Source: Erigeron canadensis
Lineage: Eukaryota; Streptophyta; Magnoliopsida; Asterales; Asteraceae
Assembly (NCBI RefSeq): GCF_010389155.1
Contig: NC_057769.1
Coordinates: forward strand, 31,868,735 to 31,932,734
Direction of reading: 5' to 3'
Length of the DNA: 64,000 bases
Positions 13,159-24,293 of the stretch are shown here, one piece after another. Positions within the stretch are counted from its first letter, which is position 1. Every line of letters starts with the position of its first letter. The notes beneath the pieces were generated by a model. The model did not search any database. It was not told where the DNA came from and saw only the letters and a program-made list of their open reading frames with translations. A program made the translations under genes and the position numbers.

Positions 13159-13398
13159 TTAATCAGAGTGCGAATCGTCATCGTCTGAAGACGAAAAAGG
13201 ATGATCAGAATCAACAACAGGAAAACAGAAAAAGGTCCACAGACAAAGTGTGAACCTGCGAAACTGTTGAAAAGGAAAAACAAAAATGAGATGTAAAACA
13301 TGTTGGCTGTCTAATCTTTCAGGATTACAAGCTATGTATTGACATATATCTGCTGATATGTTCGCTACAGATACTACTAATGGACTGTTCATCACCAT
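13159..13398 (-). CDS. small conserved-looking plant protein with hydrophobic segment
   Basis: A single-exon frame of 79 residues starting at 13398; a second Met, two residues on, is an alternative start. The middle (LHLIFVFPFQQFRRFTLCLWTFFCFPV, positions about 36-62) is strongly hydrophobic with a central QQFRRF break and could be one or two membrane-associated segments. The tail is Ser/Asp-rich and acidic (FSSSDDDDSHSD). It is preceded by a purine-rich leader and followed by AT-rich DNA. The layout resembles small plant transmembrane proteins of unknown function, and the amino-acid pattern looks selected rather than random. I do not recognise a named family, and nothing shows that it is expressed. 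Confidence 0.5.
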   Translation of the reverse strand: MVMNSPLVVSVANISADICQYIACNPERLDSQHVLHLIFVFPFQQFRRFTLCLWTFFCFPVVDSDHPFSSSDDDDSHSD

Positions 13399-13787
13399 CT
13401 TCTTCTTCCTTCCTTCTTCAATTTCTTATTTATTATTGATATGATATGATGATGATGATTAATTTTTAATTTTGAGATTTGGTTTTGATTAGGGTTTGAT
13501 AAATTTGGGAAAGTGGGGTGACGTGTGTTTGAAAAACGGTTTTCAATTTAGTTGAATTCAATTGAAATGAAATGATTTCGGAACATGATGCTATTGGTGG
13601 GTGTTTTATAGTCGCACACACACGCCCACCGATTACGTGTTTTATGTTGCCTGGCTTAACCGTTTACAAAAGTATTTGAAAAGGAAAACGATTTATATGC
13701 GTAAAATGTCTTAACTTAGAGTTGATTTGTGACATGATTAAAGATATAGATTAAGAAAAAAAATGAGTATCATCTACATGTCATTTA

Positions 13788-14039
13788 CACTATGTTCTTG
13801 AGTTCCATTTTAAAGGAAAATAATTGAAATGATGAGATGAGAAAAGAAAAGATATAATCCTTTCAAATCATCCCAAATATGAGAGGAAGATTTTTAAAAC
13901 AAAAACAACTAAAAAATCCTTTCAAATCATATCACTTCATTTCTTTTCTATCATTAAAAAAAACTCAAGAACTCAATTCACACAAAAATCATTTGGATTC
14001 ATTTCTATTCCTACCTAAAAAAAACTCAAGAACATAGTG
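13788..14039. mobile_element. Tourist/Harbinger-like MITE with TTA target duplication
   Basis: The ends are inverted copies: CACTATGTTCTTGAGTT at 13788-13804 and AACTCAAGAACATAGTG at 14023-14039. TTA (or TTTA) flanks both sides at 13784-13787 and 14040-14043. The interior contains further internal inverted pieces (TCCTTTCAAATCAT twice). It is non-coding, about 252 bp. Relatives are at 3773-4086 and, split in two, at 60317-62636. Confidence 0.8.
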
Positions 14040-14519
14040 TTAATAAATGTATTAGGCATGTTTTTAGGTCTAAATTTAGGCATATATATCATTACCCATT
14101 TGAAAATAATTTTTTTTTAAAATGAAATCTGTCTGAAATTTCGTGTCGTGATTTGACAGCGTAAGATATAACATATGTTGTTTTAACCAGTTCGTGCTAG
14201 AGAGCTTCTTCGAAGTTAAAATGTCTATTTCAAGTACCCGATGAGGGGAAAACCACCTACTAATCCGTCCGAATACATGACGATTAATCTCTCTGCCCCT
14301 CAGACTTGAACTTGAGTTATACCTAAGCCAACATTCATAGAGATACTTCTCATGTCCATCCCAAGACTTGAACACAAATATCATTGCGATTTTTACAGAA
14401 TATTGCAACTTTGTTGGCTATTTTGTGATAATCCTTTAAACATAAGTATGTAACTCGTGTGTATTATTTGTACATGCTTTATTAGAATTTTTGTCGGAAA
14501 AAAATTGGTGAGGATAATG

Positions 14520-14735
14520 ATAATTGTCGGGTCAGATGTCCACGTTAGATTTTTTTAATAACGTGACAAGACGACGTGACACTTAACGTAAGTCTAGCGT
14601 TAAAAACTAACGATATTATTTTTATTGAGAAATTTTTTAAAAAGAAATACTTTTGATAGACGAAAACTAAATAGTTTCCTTAGATTAGAAATTTTAAGTA
14701 AAACATTATCTTTTTATGAATTTTCCCTAAAAACA
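14520..14735. repeat. degenerate half of the 15.9 kb foldback family
   Basis: The run ACACTTAACG...TTAAAAACTAACG...GATAGACGAAAACTAAATAG...TTTTTATGAATTTT follows the same order as the right arm of the foldback element at 15944-16397, with many substitutions. The left arm is not clear. Confidence 0.5.
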
Positions 14736-15040
14736 ATAACAAAATAAAATACATTTCTGACATTTTTAGTTATGTTGTCTTTGATTTTAGCATATCAAAC
14801 TTTATTTTTCAGAATTGTTTGAGTAACGGTAAAATTTAATATACGGTTGAGCGTACAAGTTACAAATAATCAGTTAAGGACTATTTCTCTGTCATAGACA
14901 TAGGATTTTCAAATGTAAAATAGTTGAAAATTTGATGCTAAACTTTCATGATGCCATCTTTTGTATGGTCATGCCTGTTTTTTCTCTGAGAGAATCCATT
15001 TTATAAACAAGTAACATCTTTCATGCCGTTTACGATCATA

Positions 15041-15330
15041 TCTATCTATTCTATCTTATAAAAAGAACACCACCCTATATTTAGAAATTAGAAGTGTTGA
15101 AAATAAATAATAATATTACCTCTCACCACTTAAAATATTTTTACCAACACGTACCTTTTATCATTAATGATTAAATTACACTATTAATCTTTTATCTTTT
15201 AATATATCTCAATTAACCTTTTGTATCAATTATCAATACCACTCGAAACATTATCCACTACCATAAGTCGCCCACACAACCACATTATCACTATCGCAAC
15301 CACTGCCGCATTATTTAGATACCGTGCTAG
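15041..15330 (+). mobile_element. non-autonomous Helitron-like element
   Basis: It starts TCTATCTATTCTATCTTATAA after an A (15040) and ends ACCGTGCTAG followed by T (15331). This fits insertion between A and T with 5' TC and 3' CTRR ends. The 3' hairpin is decayed (GCCGCATTATTTAGATACCG). About 290 bp, non-coding. Confidence 0.6.
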
Positions 15331-15413
15331 TTAGTCGAAAAGAAAACATTAGTTAAAGCTTAACAGTAATAAAACATGTTTCATGAAGATCATAAATGTA
15401 ATCACTAATACGT

Positions 15414-15612
15414 CTACTTAAGTGAGTTGGCCAGATGTATCTTTTAAATCCACTACGTAGGCTCTAGAGGTGAGTTTTTCCCAAGGCCTCAGGTTCGAGC
15501 CTTGGGTTTCTCATCTCAAGGTATTTTTTATGAATAGAGAGTTAGAGGGCCAACAAATCGCTGGTTAAAATTGTCTCTAACACATCTGAATCGAAACTAG
15601 CTTTTAAAAAAA
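15414..15612 (+). mobile_element. SINE with long target-site duplication
   Basis: A polymerase III B-box-like GGTTCGAGCCTTGG lies at about 15491-15504, with a candidate A box upstream (GTAGGCTCTAGAGG). The element ends in an A run. It is flanked by a 31-bp direct repeat (15383-15413 and 15613-15643) with two mismatches. Together these indicate a tRNA-derived retroposon of about 200 bp. Confidence 0.75.
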
Positions 15613-15943
15613 ATGAAGATCATAAAGGTAATAACTAATACGTGTTCACTTTTCTACCTTAGTTTGTCTCAAAATAAGTGTTGATTTTTAAATGATTTTT
15701 AATCTTGAGATTTATCTTGATATAAATCTTACAATTATTCTTAAGCAAACATTTTAGACATTTATGATCATTTGCAATTAACCTCATATTTTTATTCTTA
15801 AAGAAAACAAACTATTTATTTTTTTTTTAAACTTTTAGTCTTTGAAATAACTAAACTATTTTTTTTAATTCAATAATTTAAATATCTCCCGTGATATAAA
15901 TATAATAACATTAATGATGTTATTTGTATACATCTTAACCTTT

Positions 15944-16397
15944 AAAATAAGGGTTAAATCCATAAAAAGATAACCTATTTACACGAATTTCTTATTAAAG
16001 GTAACATATTTTGTTTTCGTATAAGGATCCTATTTTCAAAAAATTCATAATAAAGGGTATCTCGTTAGTTTTTGACAGACGGAACTCGTTAAGTGTCACA
16101 TCATCGATGTCACGTCATCAGTTTTTCTGACGTGACACTTGACTTTAAGTCAAGTCAAGTCAAGTCAAGTGTCACGTCAAAGTCAAAGTGCCACGTCAGC
16201 AAAACTGATGATGTGGCATCGATGACGTAGCACTTAACGAGCCCCGTCTGTCAAAAATTAACGTGATACCCTTTATTAGGAACTTTTAGAAAATATGATC
16301 CTTTAAATAGACGAAAACAAAATAGGTTACCTTTAATAGGAAATTCATGTAAATAGGTTATTTTTTTATGAATTTTTTAAGTAACTACCCTTATTTT
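15944..16397. mobile_element. large foldback element with AAGTC-repeat centre
   Basis: Two arms of nearly 190 bp are inverted copies. Shared blocks include ATAACCTATTTACA.GAATTTC, AAAGGTAACATATTTTGTTTTCG, TTTTTGACAGACGG and CTCGTTAAGTG. The centre (16139-16190) is an imperfect array of AAGTC units between two TGACGTGRCAC-like blocks. No coding sequence and no secure target duplication were found; a MULE-like non-autonomous element is likely. Confidence 0.75.
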
Positions 16398-16399
16398 TA

Positions 16400-16553
16400 T
16401 GTCAATTACTTTTACATTAATAACCACGTTGCCGCCACCAACGCCGTTGTCGCCACCCGTCATCTCCATTGCCGCCACCCACCACCACGCACCACCACCG
16501 CCGGCCCGTAGCTGTATTGTGCGGGTCACCGATCATAACATTAATACCTAGTA
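16400..16553 (+). mobile_element. possible Helitron 3' end
   Basis: A CCGCCACC-rich tract (about 16430-16500) leads into CCCGTAGCTGTATTGTGCGGG and, 28 bp later, CTAG followed by T. The layout recalls a Helitron 3' terminus, but the hairpin-to-CTAG distance is long and no 5' end was found. Confidence 0.3.
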
Positions 16554-16897
16554 TGGGCTTGTTTCAACAAATACCCATATTTATGATCGATAAACCTGTA
16601 AGTCCTAACGTAAATACGAAAAGGTAAATATGAAATAAAAAGATGTCATTTTACTGTAATTAGGGACAAAGAAGTCAGTATGCAAACTCAGAAATGTATA
16701 TGCATCTTGAATTGCTAGGCATTTATCCATTTGAATTATCGAAAATCATTCAATTCACACCAAAGTTGAGTCACACCAAACTTGCTTCTTAATTAACTTA
16801 TACAAGTAGTCGCATAAGCAGTGAAATACACAATCGAACCAAACATAGAACATAGGAATACCCGATGTAATGACCAATTAATCGACGTCTTAATTAC

Positions 16898-17695
16898 TTA
16901 ACTAGAATTCTCAAGATGTTGGCCGGCAACCTTGATAGCGTAAACCAATTGATCCATGTTGACTAGAGAAACGTTCGAAGTCGCTTCCTCCTTGACCTCA
17001 TACTCAATTGTTGCTTTCACCACACATGATGAGCCCGTTTTGTCCTTTGGGTTCTCTTTAATCTCAAACCGACATCTGTAGAGGCTAAATCCAATATCGA
17101 GAAACCCACCTTCCACAACCTCTGCTTCTTTCGTCATATTCTCATGGTCGATCTTCACGAACTTTTCCTTGTACGATGAAACCCAAAACCCTACACATGT
17201 ACCAGAGGGAATTAACTTTACAAATAATTAATTTACACTACACACTTCTATCACTCATTTAAGTAAAAACTATTGACATGCTAAAACATGTAAACATTTT
17301 ATAGAAATTACTTACATGACACATCCAAATATTCTCTTAAAAATTACAGTAATTCCTTTTCATTTATTTAATTATAATGTTATAACAACTTTTTTTTTCT
17401 TAAAATTACGAGTTCTAATTTCAAAACTTATATGTTGTGGTATAAGAAAATTTGAAACCGGTAATTAAACTTTCTTTCTGAATATCTAATAGCAGATATG
17501 TAAGTTGTAGCGACACATACCAGGTTTAAAGATGAGGTTGAGAACGGTACCAACACCACCATCCCCCTCTACTTCAAGTTTATCGAGTATTTCTTTAGAC
17601 ACGACTGTGACAAAGTCGAGTGTGCTCCAAAGCTTCCATGCTTTGCTTGGTTCAACCTTAATTTCTACGTCTTCCGACACTAATGTTCCAAACAT
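16898..17695 (-). CDS. Bet v 1 / norcoclaurine synthase-like protein (cluster gene A)
   Basis: Two exons, 17695-17521 and 17190-16898, give 155 residues. This is the usual PR10/Bet v 1 layout, with the single intron after the KP of the KPG motif. The product opens MFGTLVSEDVEIKV. It has the glycine-rich loop GDGGVGT at about 45-51, and YKEKFVKIDHENM...K followed by VVEGGFLDIGFSLYR. Aligned to Thalictrum norcoclaurine synthase, the positions of Tyr108, Glu110 and Lys122 are kept, but Asp141 is replaced by Cys, so norcoclaurine synthesis itself is not implied. Such proteins are cytosolic and bind small hydrophobic ligands; some catalyse condensations in alkaloid-type pathways. It is the most downstream of four tandem genes, closest to gene B. 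No damage is visible. Confidence 0.88.
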
Positions 17696-18497
17696 TTTGT
17701 TTGATTACAATGTTGGTTGATCAAATTGACGTAAAATGGATATATATTTGGTATTGAAGGAGATATATAGGCAATTGAAATAGATGCAAAGGGTTAGTAG
17801 GAGCATCTTAATTTAATTTGTTTCTAGTAAATAAAATTCCAAAATAATTGGTTGTATATTCATGTTTCATGTTTGATTAAGTATGCAAAATTGCAAATAA
17901 GTAAGTTAAAGGCCGGCGGTGTAATAAAAAAGAAAAACTATACAGATTGGGTTTTTCCTGATTTTGTTCTTTTTCTTGGTGTGTGTGTTTGGTAAAAGGG
18001 CGGGGGGTTCAAAACTTACACAAGGGTTTTCTTATATTTAATGAATTTCCTACTGAATTGGTGTATTGATATTATATTGCTTAGTAGGGATTTGATCGGA
18101 TGGTACCATAGTGGTACGATGATACTCTAGTGGTCCGTCTGATCCAAATTTGTTGTTCAAAAAAAAAATTTCAAATTAAAAATAAGTTTTTTAACCGAAT
18201 TTTAAGTGAGCTTATTAGTCAGCTCATAAAGTCATAAGCTCTAAATAGGATCTGAAAATCCTCTATAATTATATATTCGAATTTGGGTCTATTATCGTAC
18301 CTCACAGTATAGTAGTACACTATACGTATTGTAGATTTGTATATTGTTCTTGTTGTCTATATCAATTATTGATGAGCCAGTTTAACCAACACATTGTATC
18401 GTGTATGTTTGTTTATATTTTTCTTATTGCTGGAGTTCGAGCATATGCATGCGAAGTGATATGTCCATAACCAAATCCTTAGTTACTCAATAAAATT

Positions 18498-18524
18498 CAT
18501 AAAAAAAAAAAAAAAAAAAAAAAA
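18498..18524. repeat. poly-A tract
   Basis: About 24 consecutive A between genes A and B. It may be the tail of an unrecognised retroposon. Confidence 0.7.
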
Positions 18525-18970
18525 TCTATATATGTAGCCTTTTGAATTATGGATTAAATAGACTATAAATACAAAGTTTGCTTATTATATATTATTTCAA
18601 TTCATCTATTTAGAGATGATTATTGTATACTCTTTCTATATACATCCATTCAATTTATTTGACACAATAATTCGAAAACACCTGTATATGGAATCTAACA
18701 TATATAAAAGTGAGAAAGTTAGATATTTGCTATAGCTAGCTTATATACCACTACTACAAAATAGGGAGTTTTACACCGTTAAAAGGTACATTTTTACAAA
18801 ATTGAATTGCTTGGCATTTATCCATTTATATCGAACTCGATCATTCGAGTCACACCAAGCTTGCTTCTTAACTTCTACACGTACTCACATAAGCAGTAAA
18901 ATACAATCGAAACAAACATAGAACATATATAAGAAACGGCCGACGTAATTAATGACCGATGTTTTACTAA

Positions 18971-20332
18971 TTAACTAGAATTCTCAAGATGTTGGCCGGC
19001 AATCTTTATAGCGTAAACCAATCGATCCATGTTGACTAGAGAAACATTTGAAGCAGCTTCTTCCTTAACCTCATACTCAATCGTTGCTTTCACCACACAT
19101 GATGAGCCCGTTTCATCCTTTGGGTTCACTTTAATCTCAATCCGCGCTCTATAGAGACTAAATCCAATATCGAGAAACCCTCCTTCCACAACCTCTGCTT
19201 CTTTCACCATATTCTCATGGTCGACCTTCACGAACTTCTCTTTGTACGATGGAACCCAAAACCCTACACATGTAACAACACTCACCAATTGAATCTAGGG
19301 TGTATATATAGGTTGTCGTTTTAGCGCATAAAATAGTTATACGTTTTAGATATTCAGGGTGGACTTTGGTTATGTAATGTATATTTTTTTCTATACACGC
19401 TAATTAAAGCCCCTATAGCTGTAGTTAACATTTTTGTTGAATTTATATAAAGGGAAGAAACTTAGAAATAAATTACACACTTCTTTATCATTACTCATTT
19501 ATTGATATGTGTAATACATGTAATATATATGTGTCAAAAATGGTTAAAAAGGTATCTTAAGAGTTAAGAGTTAAGATGGGGCTTATTTCACAATTTTTTG
19601 GTCCGAGTGTTTCTTTTATTTAGTTGGGTAATCGACTAATCGAGTAATGACAGAATGCTAAATATACCAAAACTTGATCAGATGTTTCAAATTAATTGGG
19701 TTGGATCCGTGGTTGGAGCTCTTGTCTCTGAAGACAGAGGTTATGAGTTCGATCCTCATGTCCAACAAGGCTGGAGGTCCTTTTCTACCTTTGATAGAAC
19801 ATAAAAACAGTCTCTCTACCTTTGGTGGGGTAAAACTGTCCTACATTTCAACCACCCCACTACACACCGTTGAAGACGACATTATAAGTTACTTTAGATC
19901 AGATGGTTCAACAACCATCCAATGTATTTCATGGTGTTGATTGGATGTGTGTTGCAAAACTAATTACCTATGACCAGGAAGTCGTAATTAAGGATATGTT
20001 CGATAATAATAGTTGGAGTTAAGGAATGGAACTGATCTCGCAAAACTAATTAAGCTTTTTTTCTAAAATTTTGTACGGATCATGGAAATTATGAAACGAT
20101 AATTTTACTTTCTTTTTGAGTATCTAATAAATATACGTAAGTTGTAGCGACACATACCAGGTTTAAAGATGAGGTTGAGAATGGTGCCAACACCACCATC
20201 GCCCTCTACTTCAAGTTTATCGAGTGTTTCTTTAGACACGACTTTGACAAAGTCAAGTGAGCTCCAAAACTTCCATGCTTTGCTTGGTTCAACCTTAATT
20301 TCTACATCTTCCGACACCAATGTTCCAAACAT
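18971..20332 (-). CDS. Bet v 1 / norcoclaurine synthase-like protein (cluster gene B)
   Basis: Exons 20332-20158 and 19263-18971 give 155 residues, with the same intron position and phase as gene A. The proteins differ at few positions, and the similarity continues into the upstream and downstream flanks. A and B are therefore recent tandem duplicates that carried their promoters with them. The GDGGVGT loop and the Tyr/Glu/Lys of the YKEKF...K motif are present. The residue matching the catalytic Asp141 of norcoclaurine synthase is Ala. The intron is enlarged to about 0.9 kb by a SINE at 19690-19935. Function is inferred only at family level (small-ligand binding or a condensing enzyme). Confidence 0.88.
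19690..19935 (+). mobile_element. tRNA-derived SINE in intron of gene B
   Basis: The head has A-box-like GTGGTTGGAGC (about 19711) and B-box-like GAGTTCGATCC (about 19747) spaced as in tRNA-derived SINEs. It is followed by the CTCTACCTTTGGTGGGGTAAAACTG region typical of the body of several plant SINEs. The end is not sharply defined. A related but decayed stretch lies at 24160-24260. Confidence 0.6.
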
Positions 20333-20949
20333 TTTGTTTGATTACAATGTTGGTTGATCAAATTGATCTAAAATGGGTATATATTTGTATTGAATATAGG
20401 CAAAGTCAATAGATGATGGCAAGGGTTTGGAAGAGCATCTTAATATGCTTTTGTTCGAAACAAGATTAATTAATTGTAATGTAATTATGTTTCTAGTAAA
20501 TAAAAATCCAAAATTAATTGGCTGTATATTCGAAGTTTTGATTGATCAGATGGTGATATGATGTCATACGGCCATGTGGGTTTATTTTATTTGTAAGGAT
20601 GCAAATTGTAAATAAGAAAGTTAAAGGCCGGCGTGGTAAACAACTAAACGAACAGATTGGGGGGTTTCAGATTGGAATAAGCTTGTAAACCAAATTTACA
20701 CAACTTACACATTTGAGCCTACAATTCAATCTATAACTTCATAAACGAGCTTATGTAAGTTCATACGCTTTTAAAGTATAGGATTCTAAAATCCTTTATA
20801 TATATCAAATCATATCATAATAAAAATATATTGTGTATTTGAGGCTTTGAGCTAACAAAAGTACGTGTTTGATCCTCCATTCACTTATGTCACGTTATAT
20901 TACTTAGATAAAAAAGAAAAATTAAAAATAGATATAATTGCTATAGCGC

Positions 20950-22540
20950 TTAACTAGAATTTATGAGATGTTGGTTAGCAACGTTCATAACGATCATCAG
21001 TGGCTCCATGGTGACCAAAGAGACATTTGAAAGTGCCTCTTCTTTTACCTCATACTCAATCGTTGATTGCACGATACAAGATTCATCCGTGAATTCGTCA
21101 TTTGGGTTTGCTTTAATCGCAAACCTCACTCTATAAAGTGTAAATCCAATATCTAGAAACCCTCCTTCTACAATCTCGACTTCTTTCACCATTTTATCAT
21201 TATCGATCTTCGTGAACTTCTCTTTGTACGGCGAAATACCATACTCTACACATGCAATACCATGTTAGCTTAAGACCATATATAGTTGTACAAAATGGAA
21301 AGAACAATAATAATCAATAACAGAAGCCACAATTAGCTTCACATGAAGAGTACGTGATGTCCATAATGTTCATATAATCACATATAATTATAATAATAAA
21401 TTTAATAATTATTATAATGATAACTAGACTCTATGTTTATTGATTTTTAAGTTTTAAATAGAAACATTAGCTAGTTTATAATATTAGCCATTTGATGAAA
21501 CACCCTGCCTGAGGTACGAAGCACGCTACGGAGGTTGTACGTAACAAAGGTCGCATAGAAAATAAAAGAGGATAAGAATCGCTTCTCTACAAAATTCGGG
21601 ATTTGTTCTTATCAAAGAAGCCGACAATTATGGAAATTATACTCTTAGGAAAACCCTAAATCTTGGCTTATTTCTCAAGCCAAAGTTATCCCTATAAAAG
21701 GAGATTCATAGGACCTCACGAGGACATTATAGTTCATTCAGAATACATCCTAAACGCAATCAACCAGACTTAAAACCCGTTCAATAAGTACGATCATAAT
21801 CGGTCACACGTTACATATGCATCAAGTGGCGTAAAGAGATTCACTCTACCTTTGGGAAATCGCCAACAAACAACCAAAAACACCCATCACTCCCCTCTTC
21901 TAAACCAAATCTCGGTTTGGTGTACAAACACCATTAGAAACAAGAAAAAAAAAAAAAACAATAAAAAATATCATTGATGTTAAAAATCGTTAATAATTAA
22001 AAAAGTACTTTCTTAATATTTATAAAGTCAAAGAATATATAGCTAAAACAAACAAATCATGAAATAAACTACACGTACATATATTATTGGATTATTTAGA
22101 GATGATATAATCATTTTCATACTTTAAATCGGAATAAGTAGCTAGCTAGATAACCCAAGATATTAACGCTATCTCTCCTATATATAGAAAACATAATAAT
22201 TAATCAACTCGATCACTTTTCTAACTTTTGCAAGCAATAGAATGCTTACAAGTTTAACGTACATAACATTAATATAAATTAACTAATGAGATATAATCAC
22301 TTCATATATACTTTCCAGCAGTTTCACCTTTAAAAGCTGTAACAATATAATGTAACGGTACATACCGGGTTTATATGTAAGCTTGAGAATAGTACCAACA
22401 CCGCCATCACCTTCAACGAGTTCTATTTTATCAAGAAAATGTTTAGCAACAAGTTTTCCAAGCTCCAGTGAGCTATAAAGCTTCCAGGCTTTGCTTGCTG
22501 CAACCTTGACTTCAACTTCTTCCGATAATGTTCCAAACAT
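20950..22540 (-). CDS. Bet v 1 / norcoclaurine synthase-like protein (cluster gene C)
   Basis: Exons 22540-22366 and 21245-20950 give 156 residues. The start at 22540 (MFGTLSEEVEVKV) was preferred over an in-frame Met 12 codons upstream because it matches the other cluster members and the family. The GDGGVGT loop is present, as are PYKEKFTKIDNDKMVK and VEGGFLDIGFTLYRV. The Tyr/Glu/Lys set is kept, and the Asp141 position is Val. The intron junction gives KPE where A and B have KPG. The 1.1 kb intron contains a solo LTR (21493-21930). C pairs with gene D and forms a subgroup distinct from A/B. Confidence 0.88.
21493..21930. mobile_element. solo LTR in intron of gene C
   Basis: The 438 bp unit begins TGATGAAACACC, ends ACAAACA, and is flanked by the perfect 5-bp duplication CCATT (21488-21492 and 21931-21935). 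A TATA-like CCCTATAAAAGGAG lies at about 21690-21703, facing the plus strand. There is no internal retroelement sequence, so it is the remnant of unequal or intra-element recombination. Confidence 0.85.
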
Positions 22541-22705
22541 ATTGTTTGTTTTTTCAATGCACATGTGAACGGGCAATCAAGTTTGGTTGAATAATTGGTT
22601 ATGGATATCAAGTTTTCTTATATTTTATAAATATTTGTTTATGACGAGGAATTTAAACAGACGGCCGGAGGTAGAATCTTGTTTTCGTTTATAACAAAGC
22701 ATTAA

Positions 22706-23017
22706 AGCATTCACTTATCCTTCAAAAATTAGTCCATGTCAGTACCACATCAGCTCCATATCAACCCAAGAACTAATCCCCCAAAACACCCACAATACCA
22801 GATTACCAGAACTAGTCTAAGACTCACATTTTATTTCACTTTAAACTTCTATCTAAAAGGAAAAAGACAAAAAAATCATGGACGAGATTTTTCCCTAGCT
22901 ACGGGGACGGATGAGCCAAGGACAAGTCAAGGACGAGTCACACCTAGTGGTGTGCACTCGTCCTTTAGTGAAGAACGGGTCAAGGACTATTGAGGAACAA
23001 TAGTAGTGTGAATACTC
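22706..23017. mobile_element. Harbinger-like MITE upstream of gene C
   Basis: The ends AGCATTCAC and GTGAATACTC are inverted, and the element is bordered by TAA on each side (22703-22705 and 23018-23020). The interior (312 bp) contains repeated GGAC-type motifs and no gene. It sits about 170 bp upstream of the gene C start codon, so it may be part of that promoter. Confidence 0.65.
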
Positions 23018-23129
23018 TAATGGTAAGGTCGCTTCTCATACGATTATACCTTATTCTTTTTTTTTGTTCTTTTCTAATCTCAGTTTTCTCACATTAGTAT
23101 ATATATTAAAAACAAAGTTATCGATTTGC

Positions 23130-23345
23130 GTGTAAAGAATAGTATCGGGCCACTTTTATTTTTTTTGGCCCGGTTTCATTTTTTTAACGGACCATTTTCA
23201 TTTTATTTGGGTCTGTTTTTAGTTTTTTAAATTTGGGCTTGACTAACTGGCCAACTTTATTTTATCTGGGTCCACCTTTAGTTTTTTTTAATTTTAGGCC
23301 GAACATATTTAGTTTTTTTTGGCCCTTATGTTTTGTTTGATTTTT
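23130..23345. repeat. irregular T-rich repeat with GGCC/GGGTC interruptions
   Basis: Units of roughly 35-45 bp of the type TTTTAGTTTTTT...GGGCC recur five or six times with much divergence. No gene is present. Confidence 0.45.
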
Positions 23346-24159
23346 TAAATTGTTTCCAAAGATGACTTATTTTAATTGTATATTACGGAGTATCATTTTT
23401 CTTAGTTTGTTACATTTTTAAGATTATCTCATCTTATTAGACGTAAACTATTACGTTCTATATAAATAAACTATAAGTAACAGTAGTAGGTACGCTTCAG
23501 ATATATACACGTAAGCATCTCCGACTATTAATTTGTAATACTTATTAGTTTTAGATTTATTTTAGTTTATGATTTATATTGCCAAATTTCTTTGCTTAAT
23601 AATAGCTTATTTATTAAAAGATCAATATCAACTCAGTTATTCAAACTATATAATGTTTCTGAAAACATGTTATAAATTTTACCTCGTATAAAATACAATA
23701 AATATAACGTCTCCCGAGGTATAACGTCTCCTGAGGCAACGCCCGGATGACATATCTCGTTCTAATTAAAATGACACATAGATGCCAACAACACACATTC
23801 ATTTCGTTCATCAGATCGAGCATTAATTAGGAATGTTACTTCAGGTCCACCATTACTCATTAGCAATGCATAGTTACATAATAAATTTTATATAAATCAC
23901 AATTAATCGATCGATTATAATTTACCATAATATATCTATTAATCTTTTGTGTAGCCTTTTAAATAAAGGATGAAATCGACTAATTATACAAATTAGTTTG
24001 TTAGTACATATATTACGTACTTCACATATCTATATATAGATGATATAACATCATTCGATTTGACTTAACATTGTTCGAGTCAAACTAAACTTGTATTATA
24101 TATATTACATACACCAATAATTGGATGTACTTTTAAATTTTTGGTAAAACTTTGAATCA

Positions 24160-24262
24160 TTCATTCTACCTTAAGTAGGGGTAAGACTGTTTACATTTCA
24201 ACCTCTTCCAATTAGACTCAAAACACGTAAAAACGTCATTGAGTGCTACTTACTTTAAAAAC
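24160..24262 (+). repeat. decayed SINE fragment
   Basis: TCTACCTTAAGTAGGGGTAAGACTG followed by TTACATTTCAACC matches, with changes, the body of the SINE at 19690-19935. The tRNA-like head is not seen. It lies just 3' of gene D. Confidence 0.45.
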
Positions 24263-24293
24263 ATAGAGATATTATTTGCTATATATATATAGC

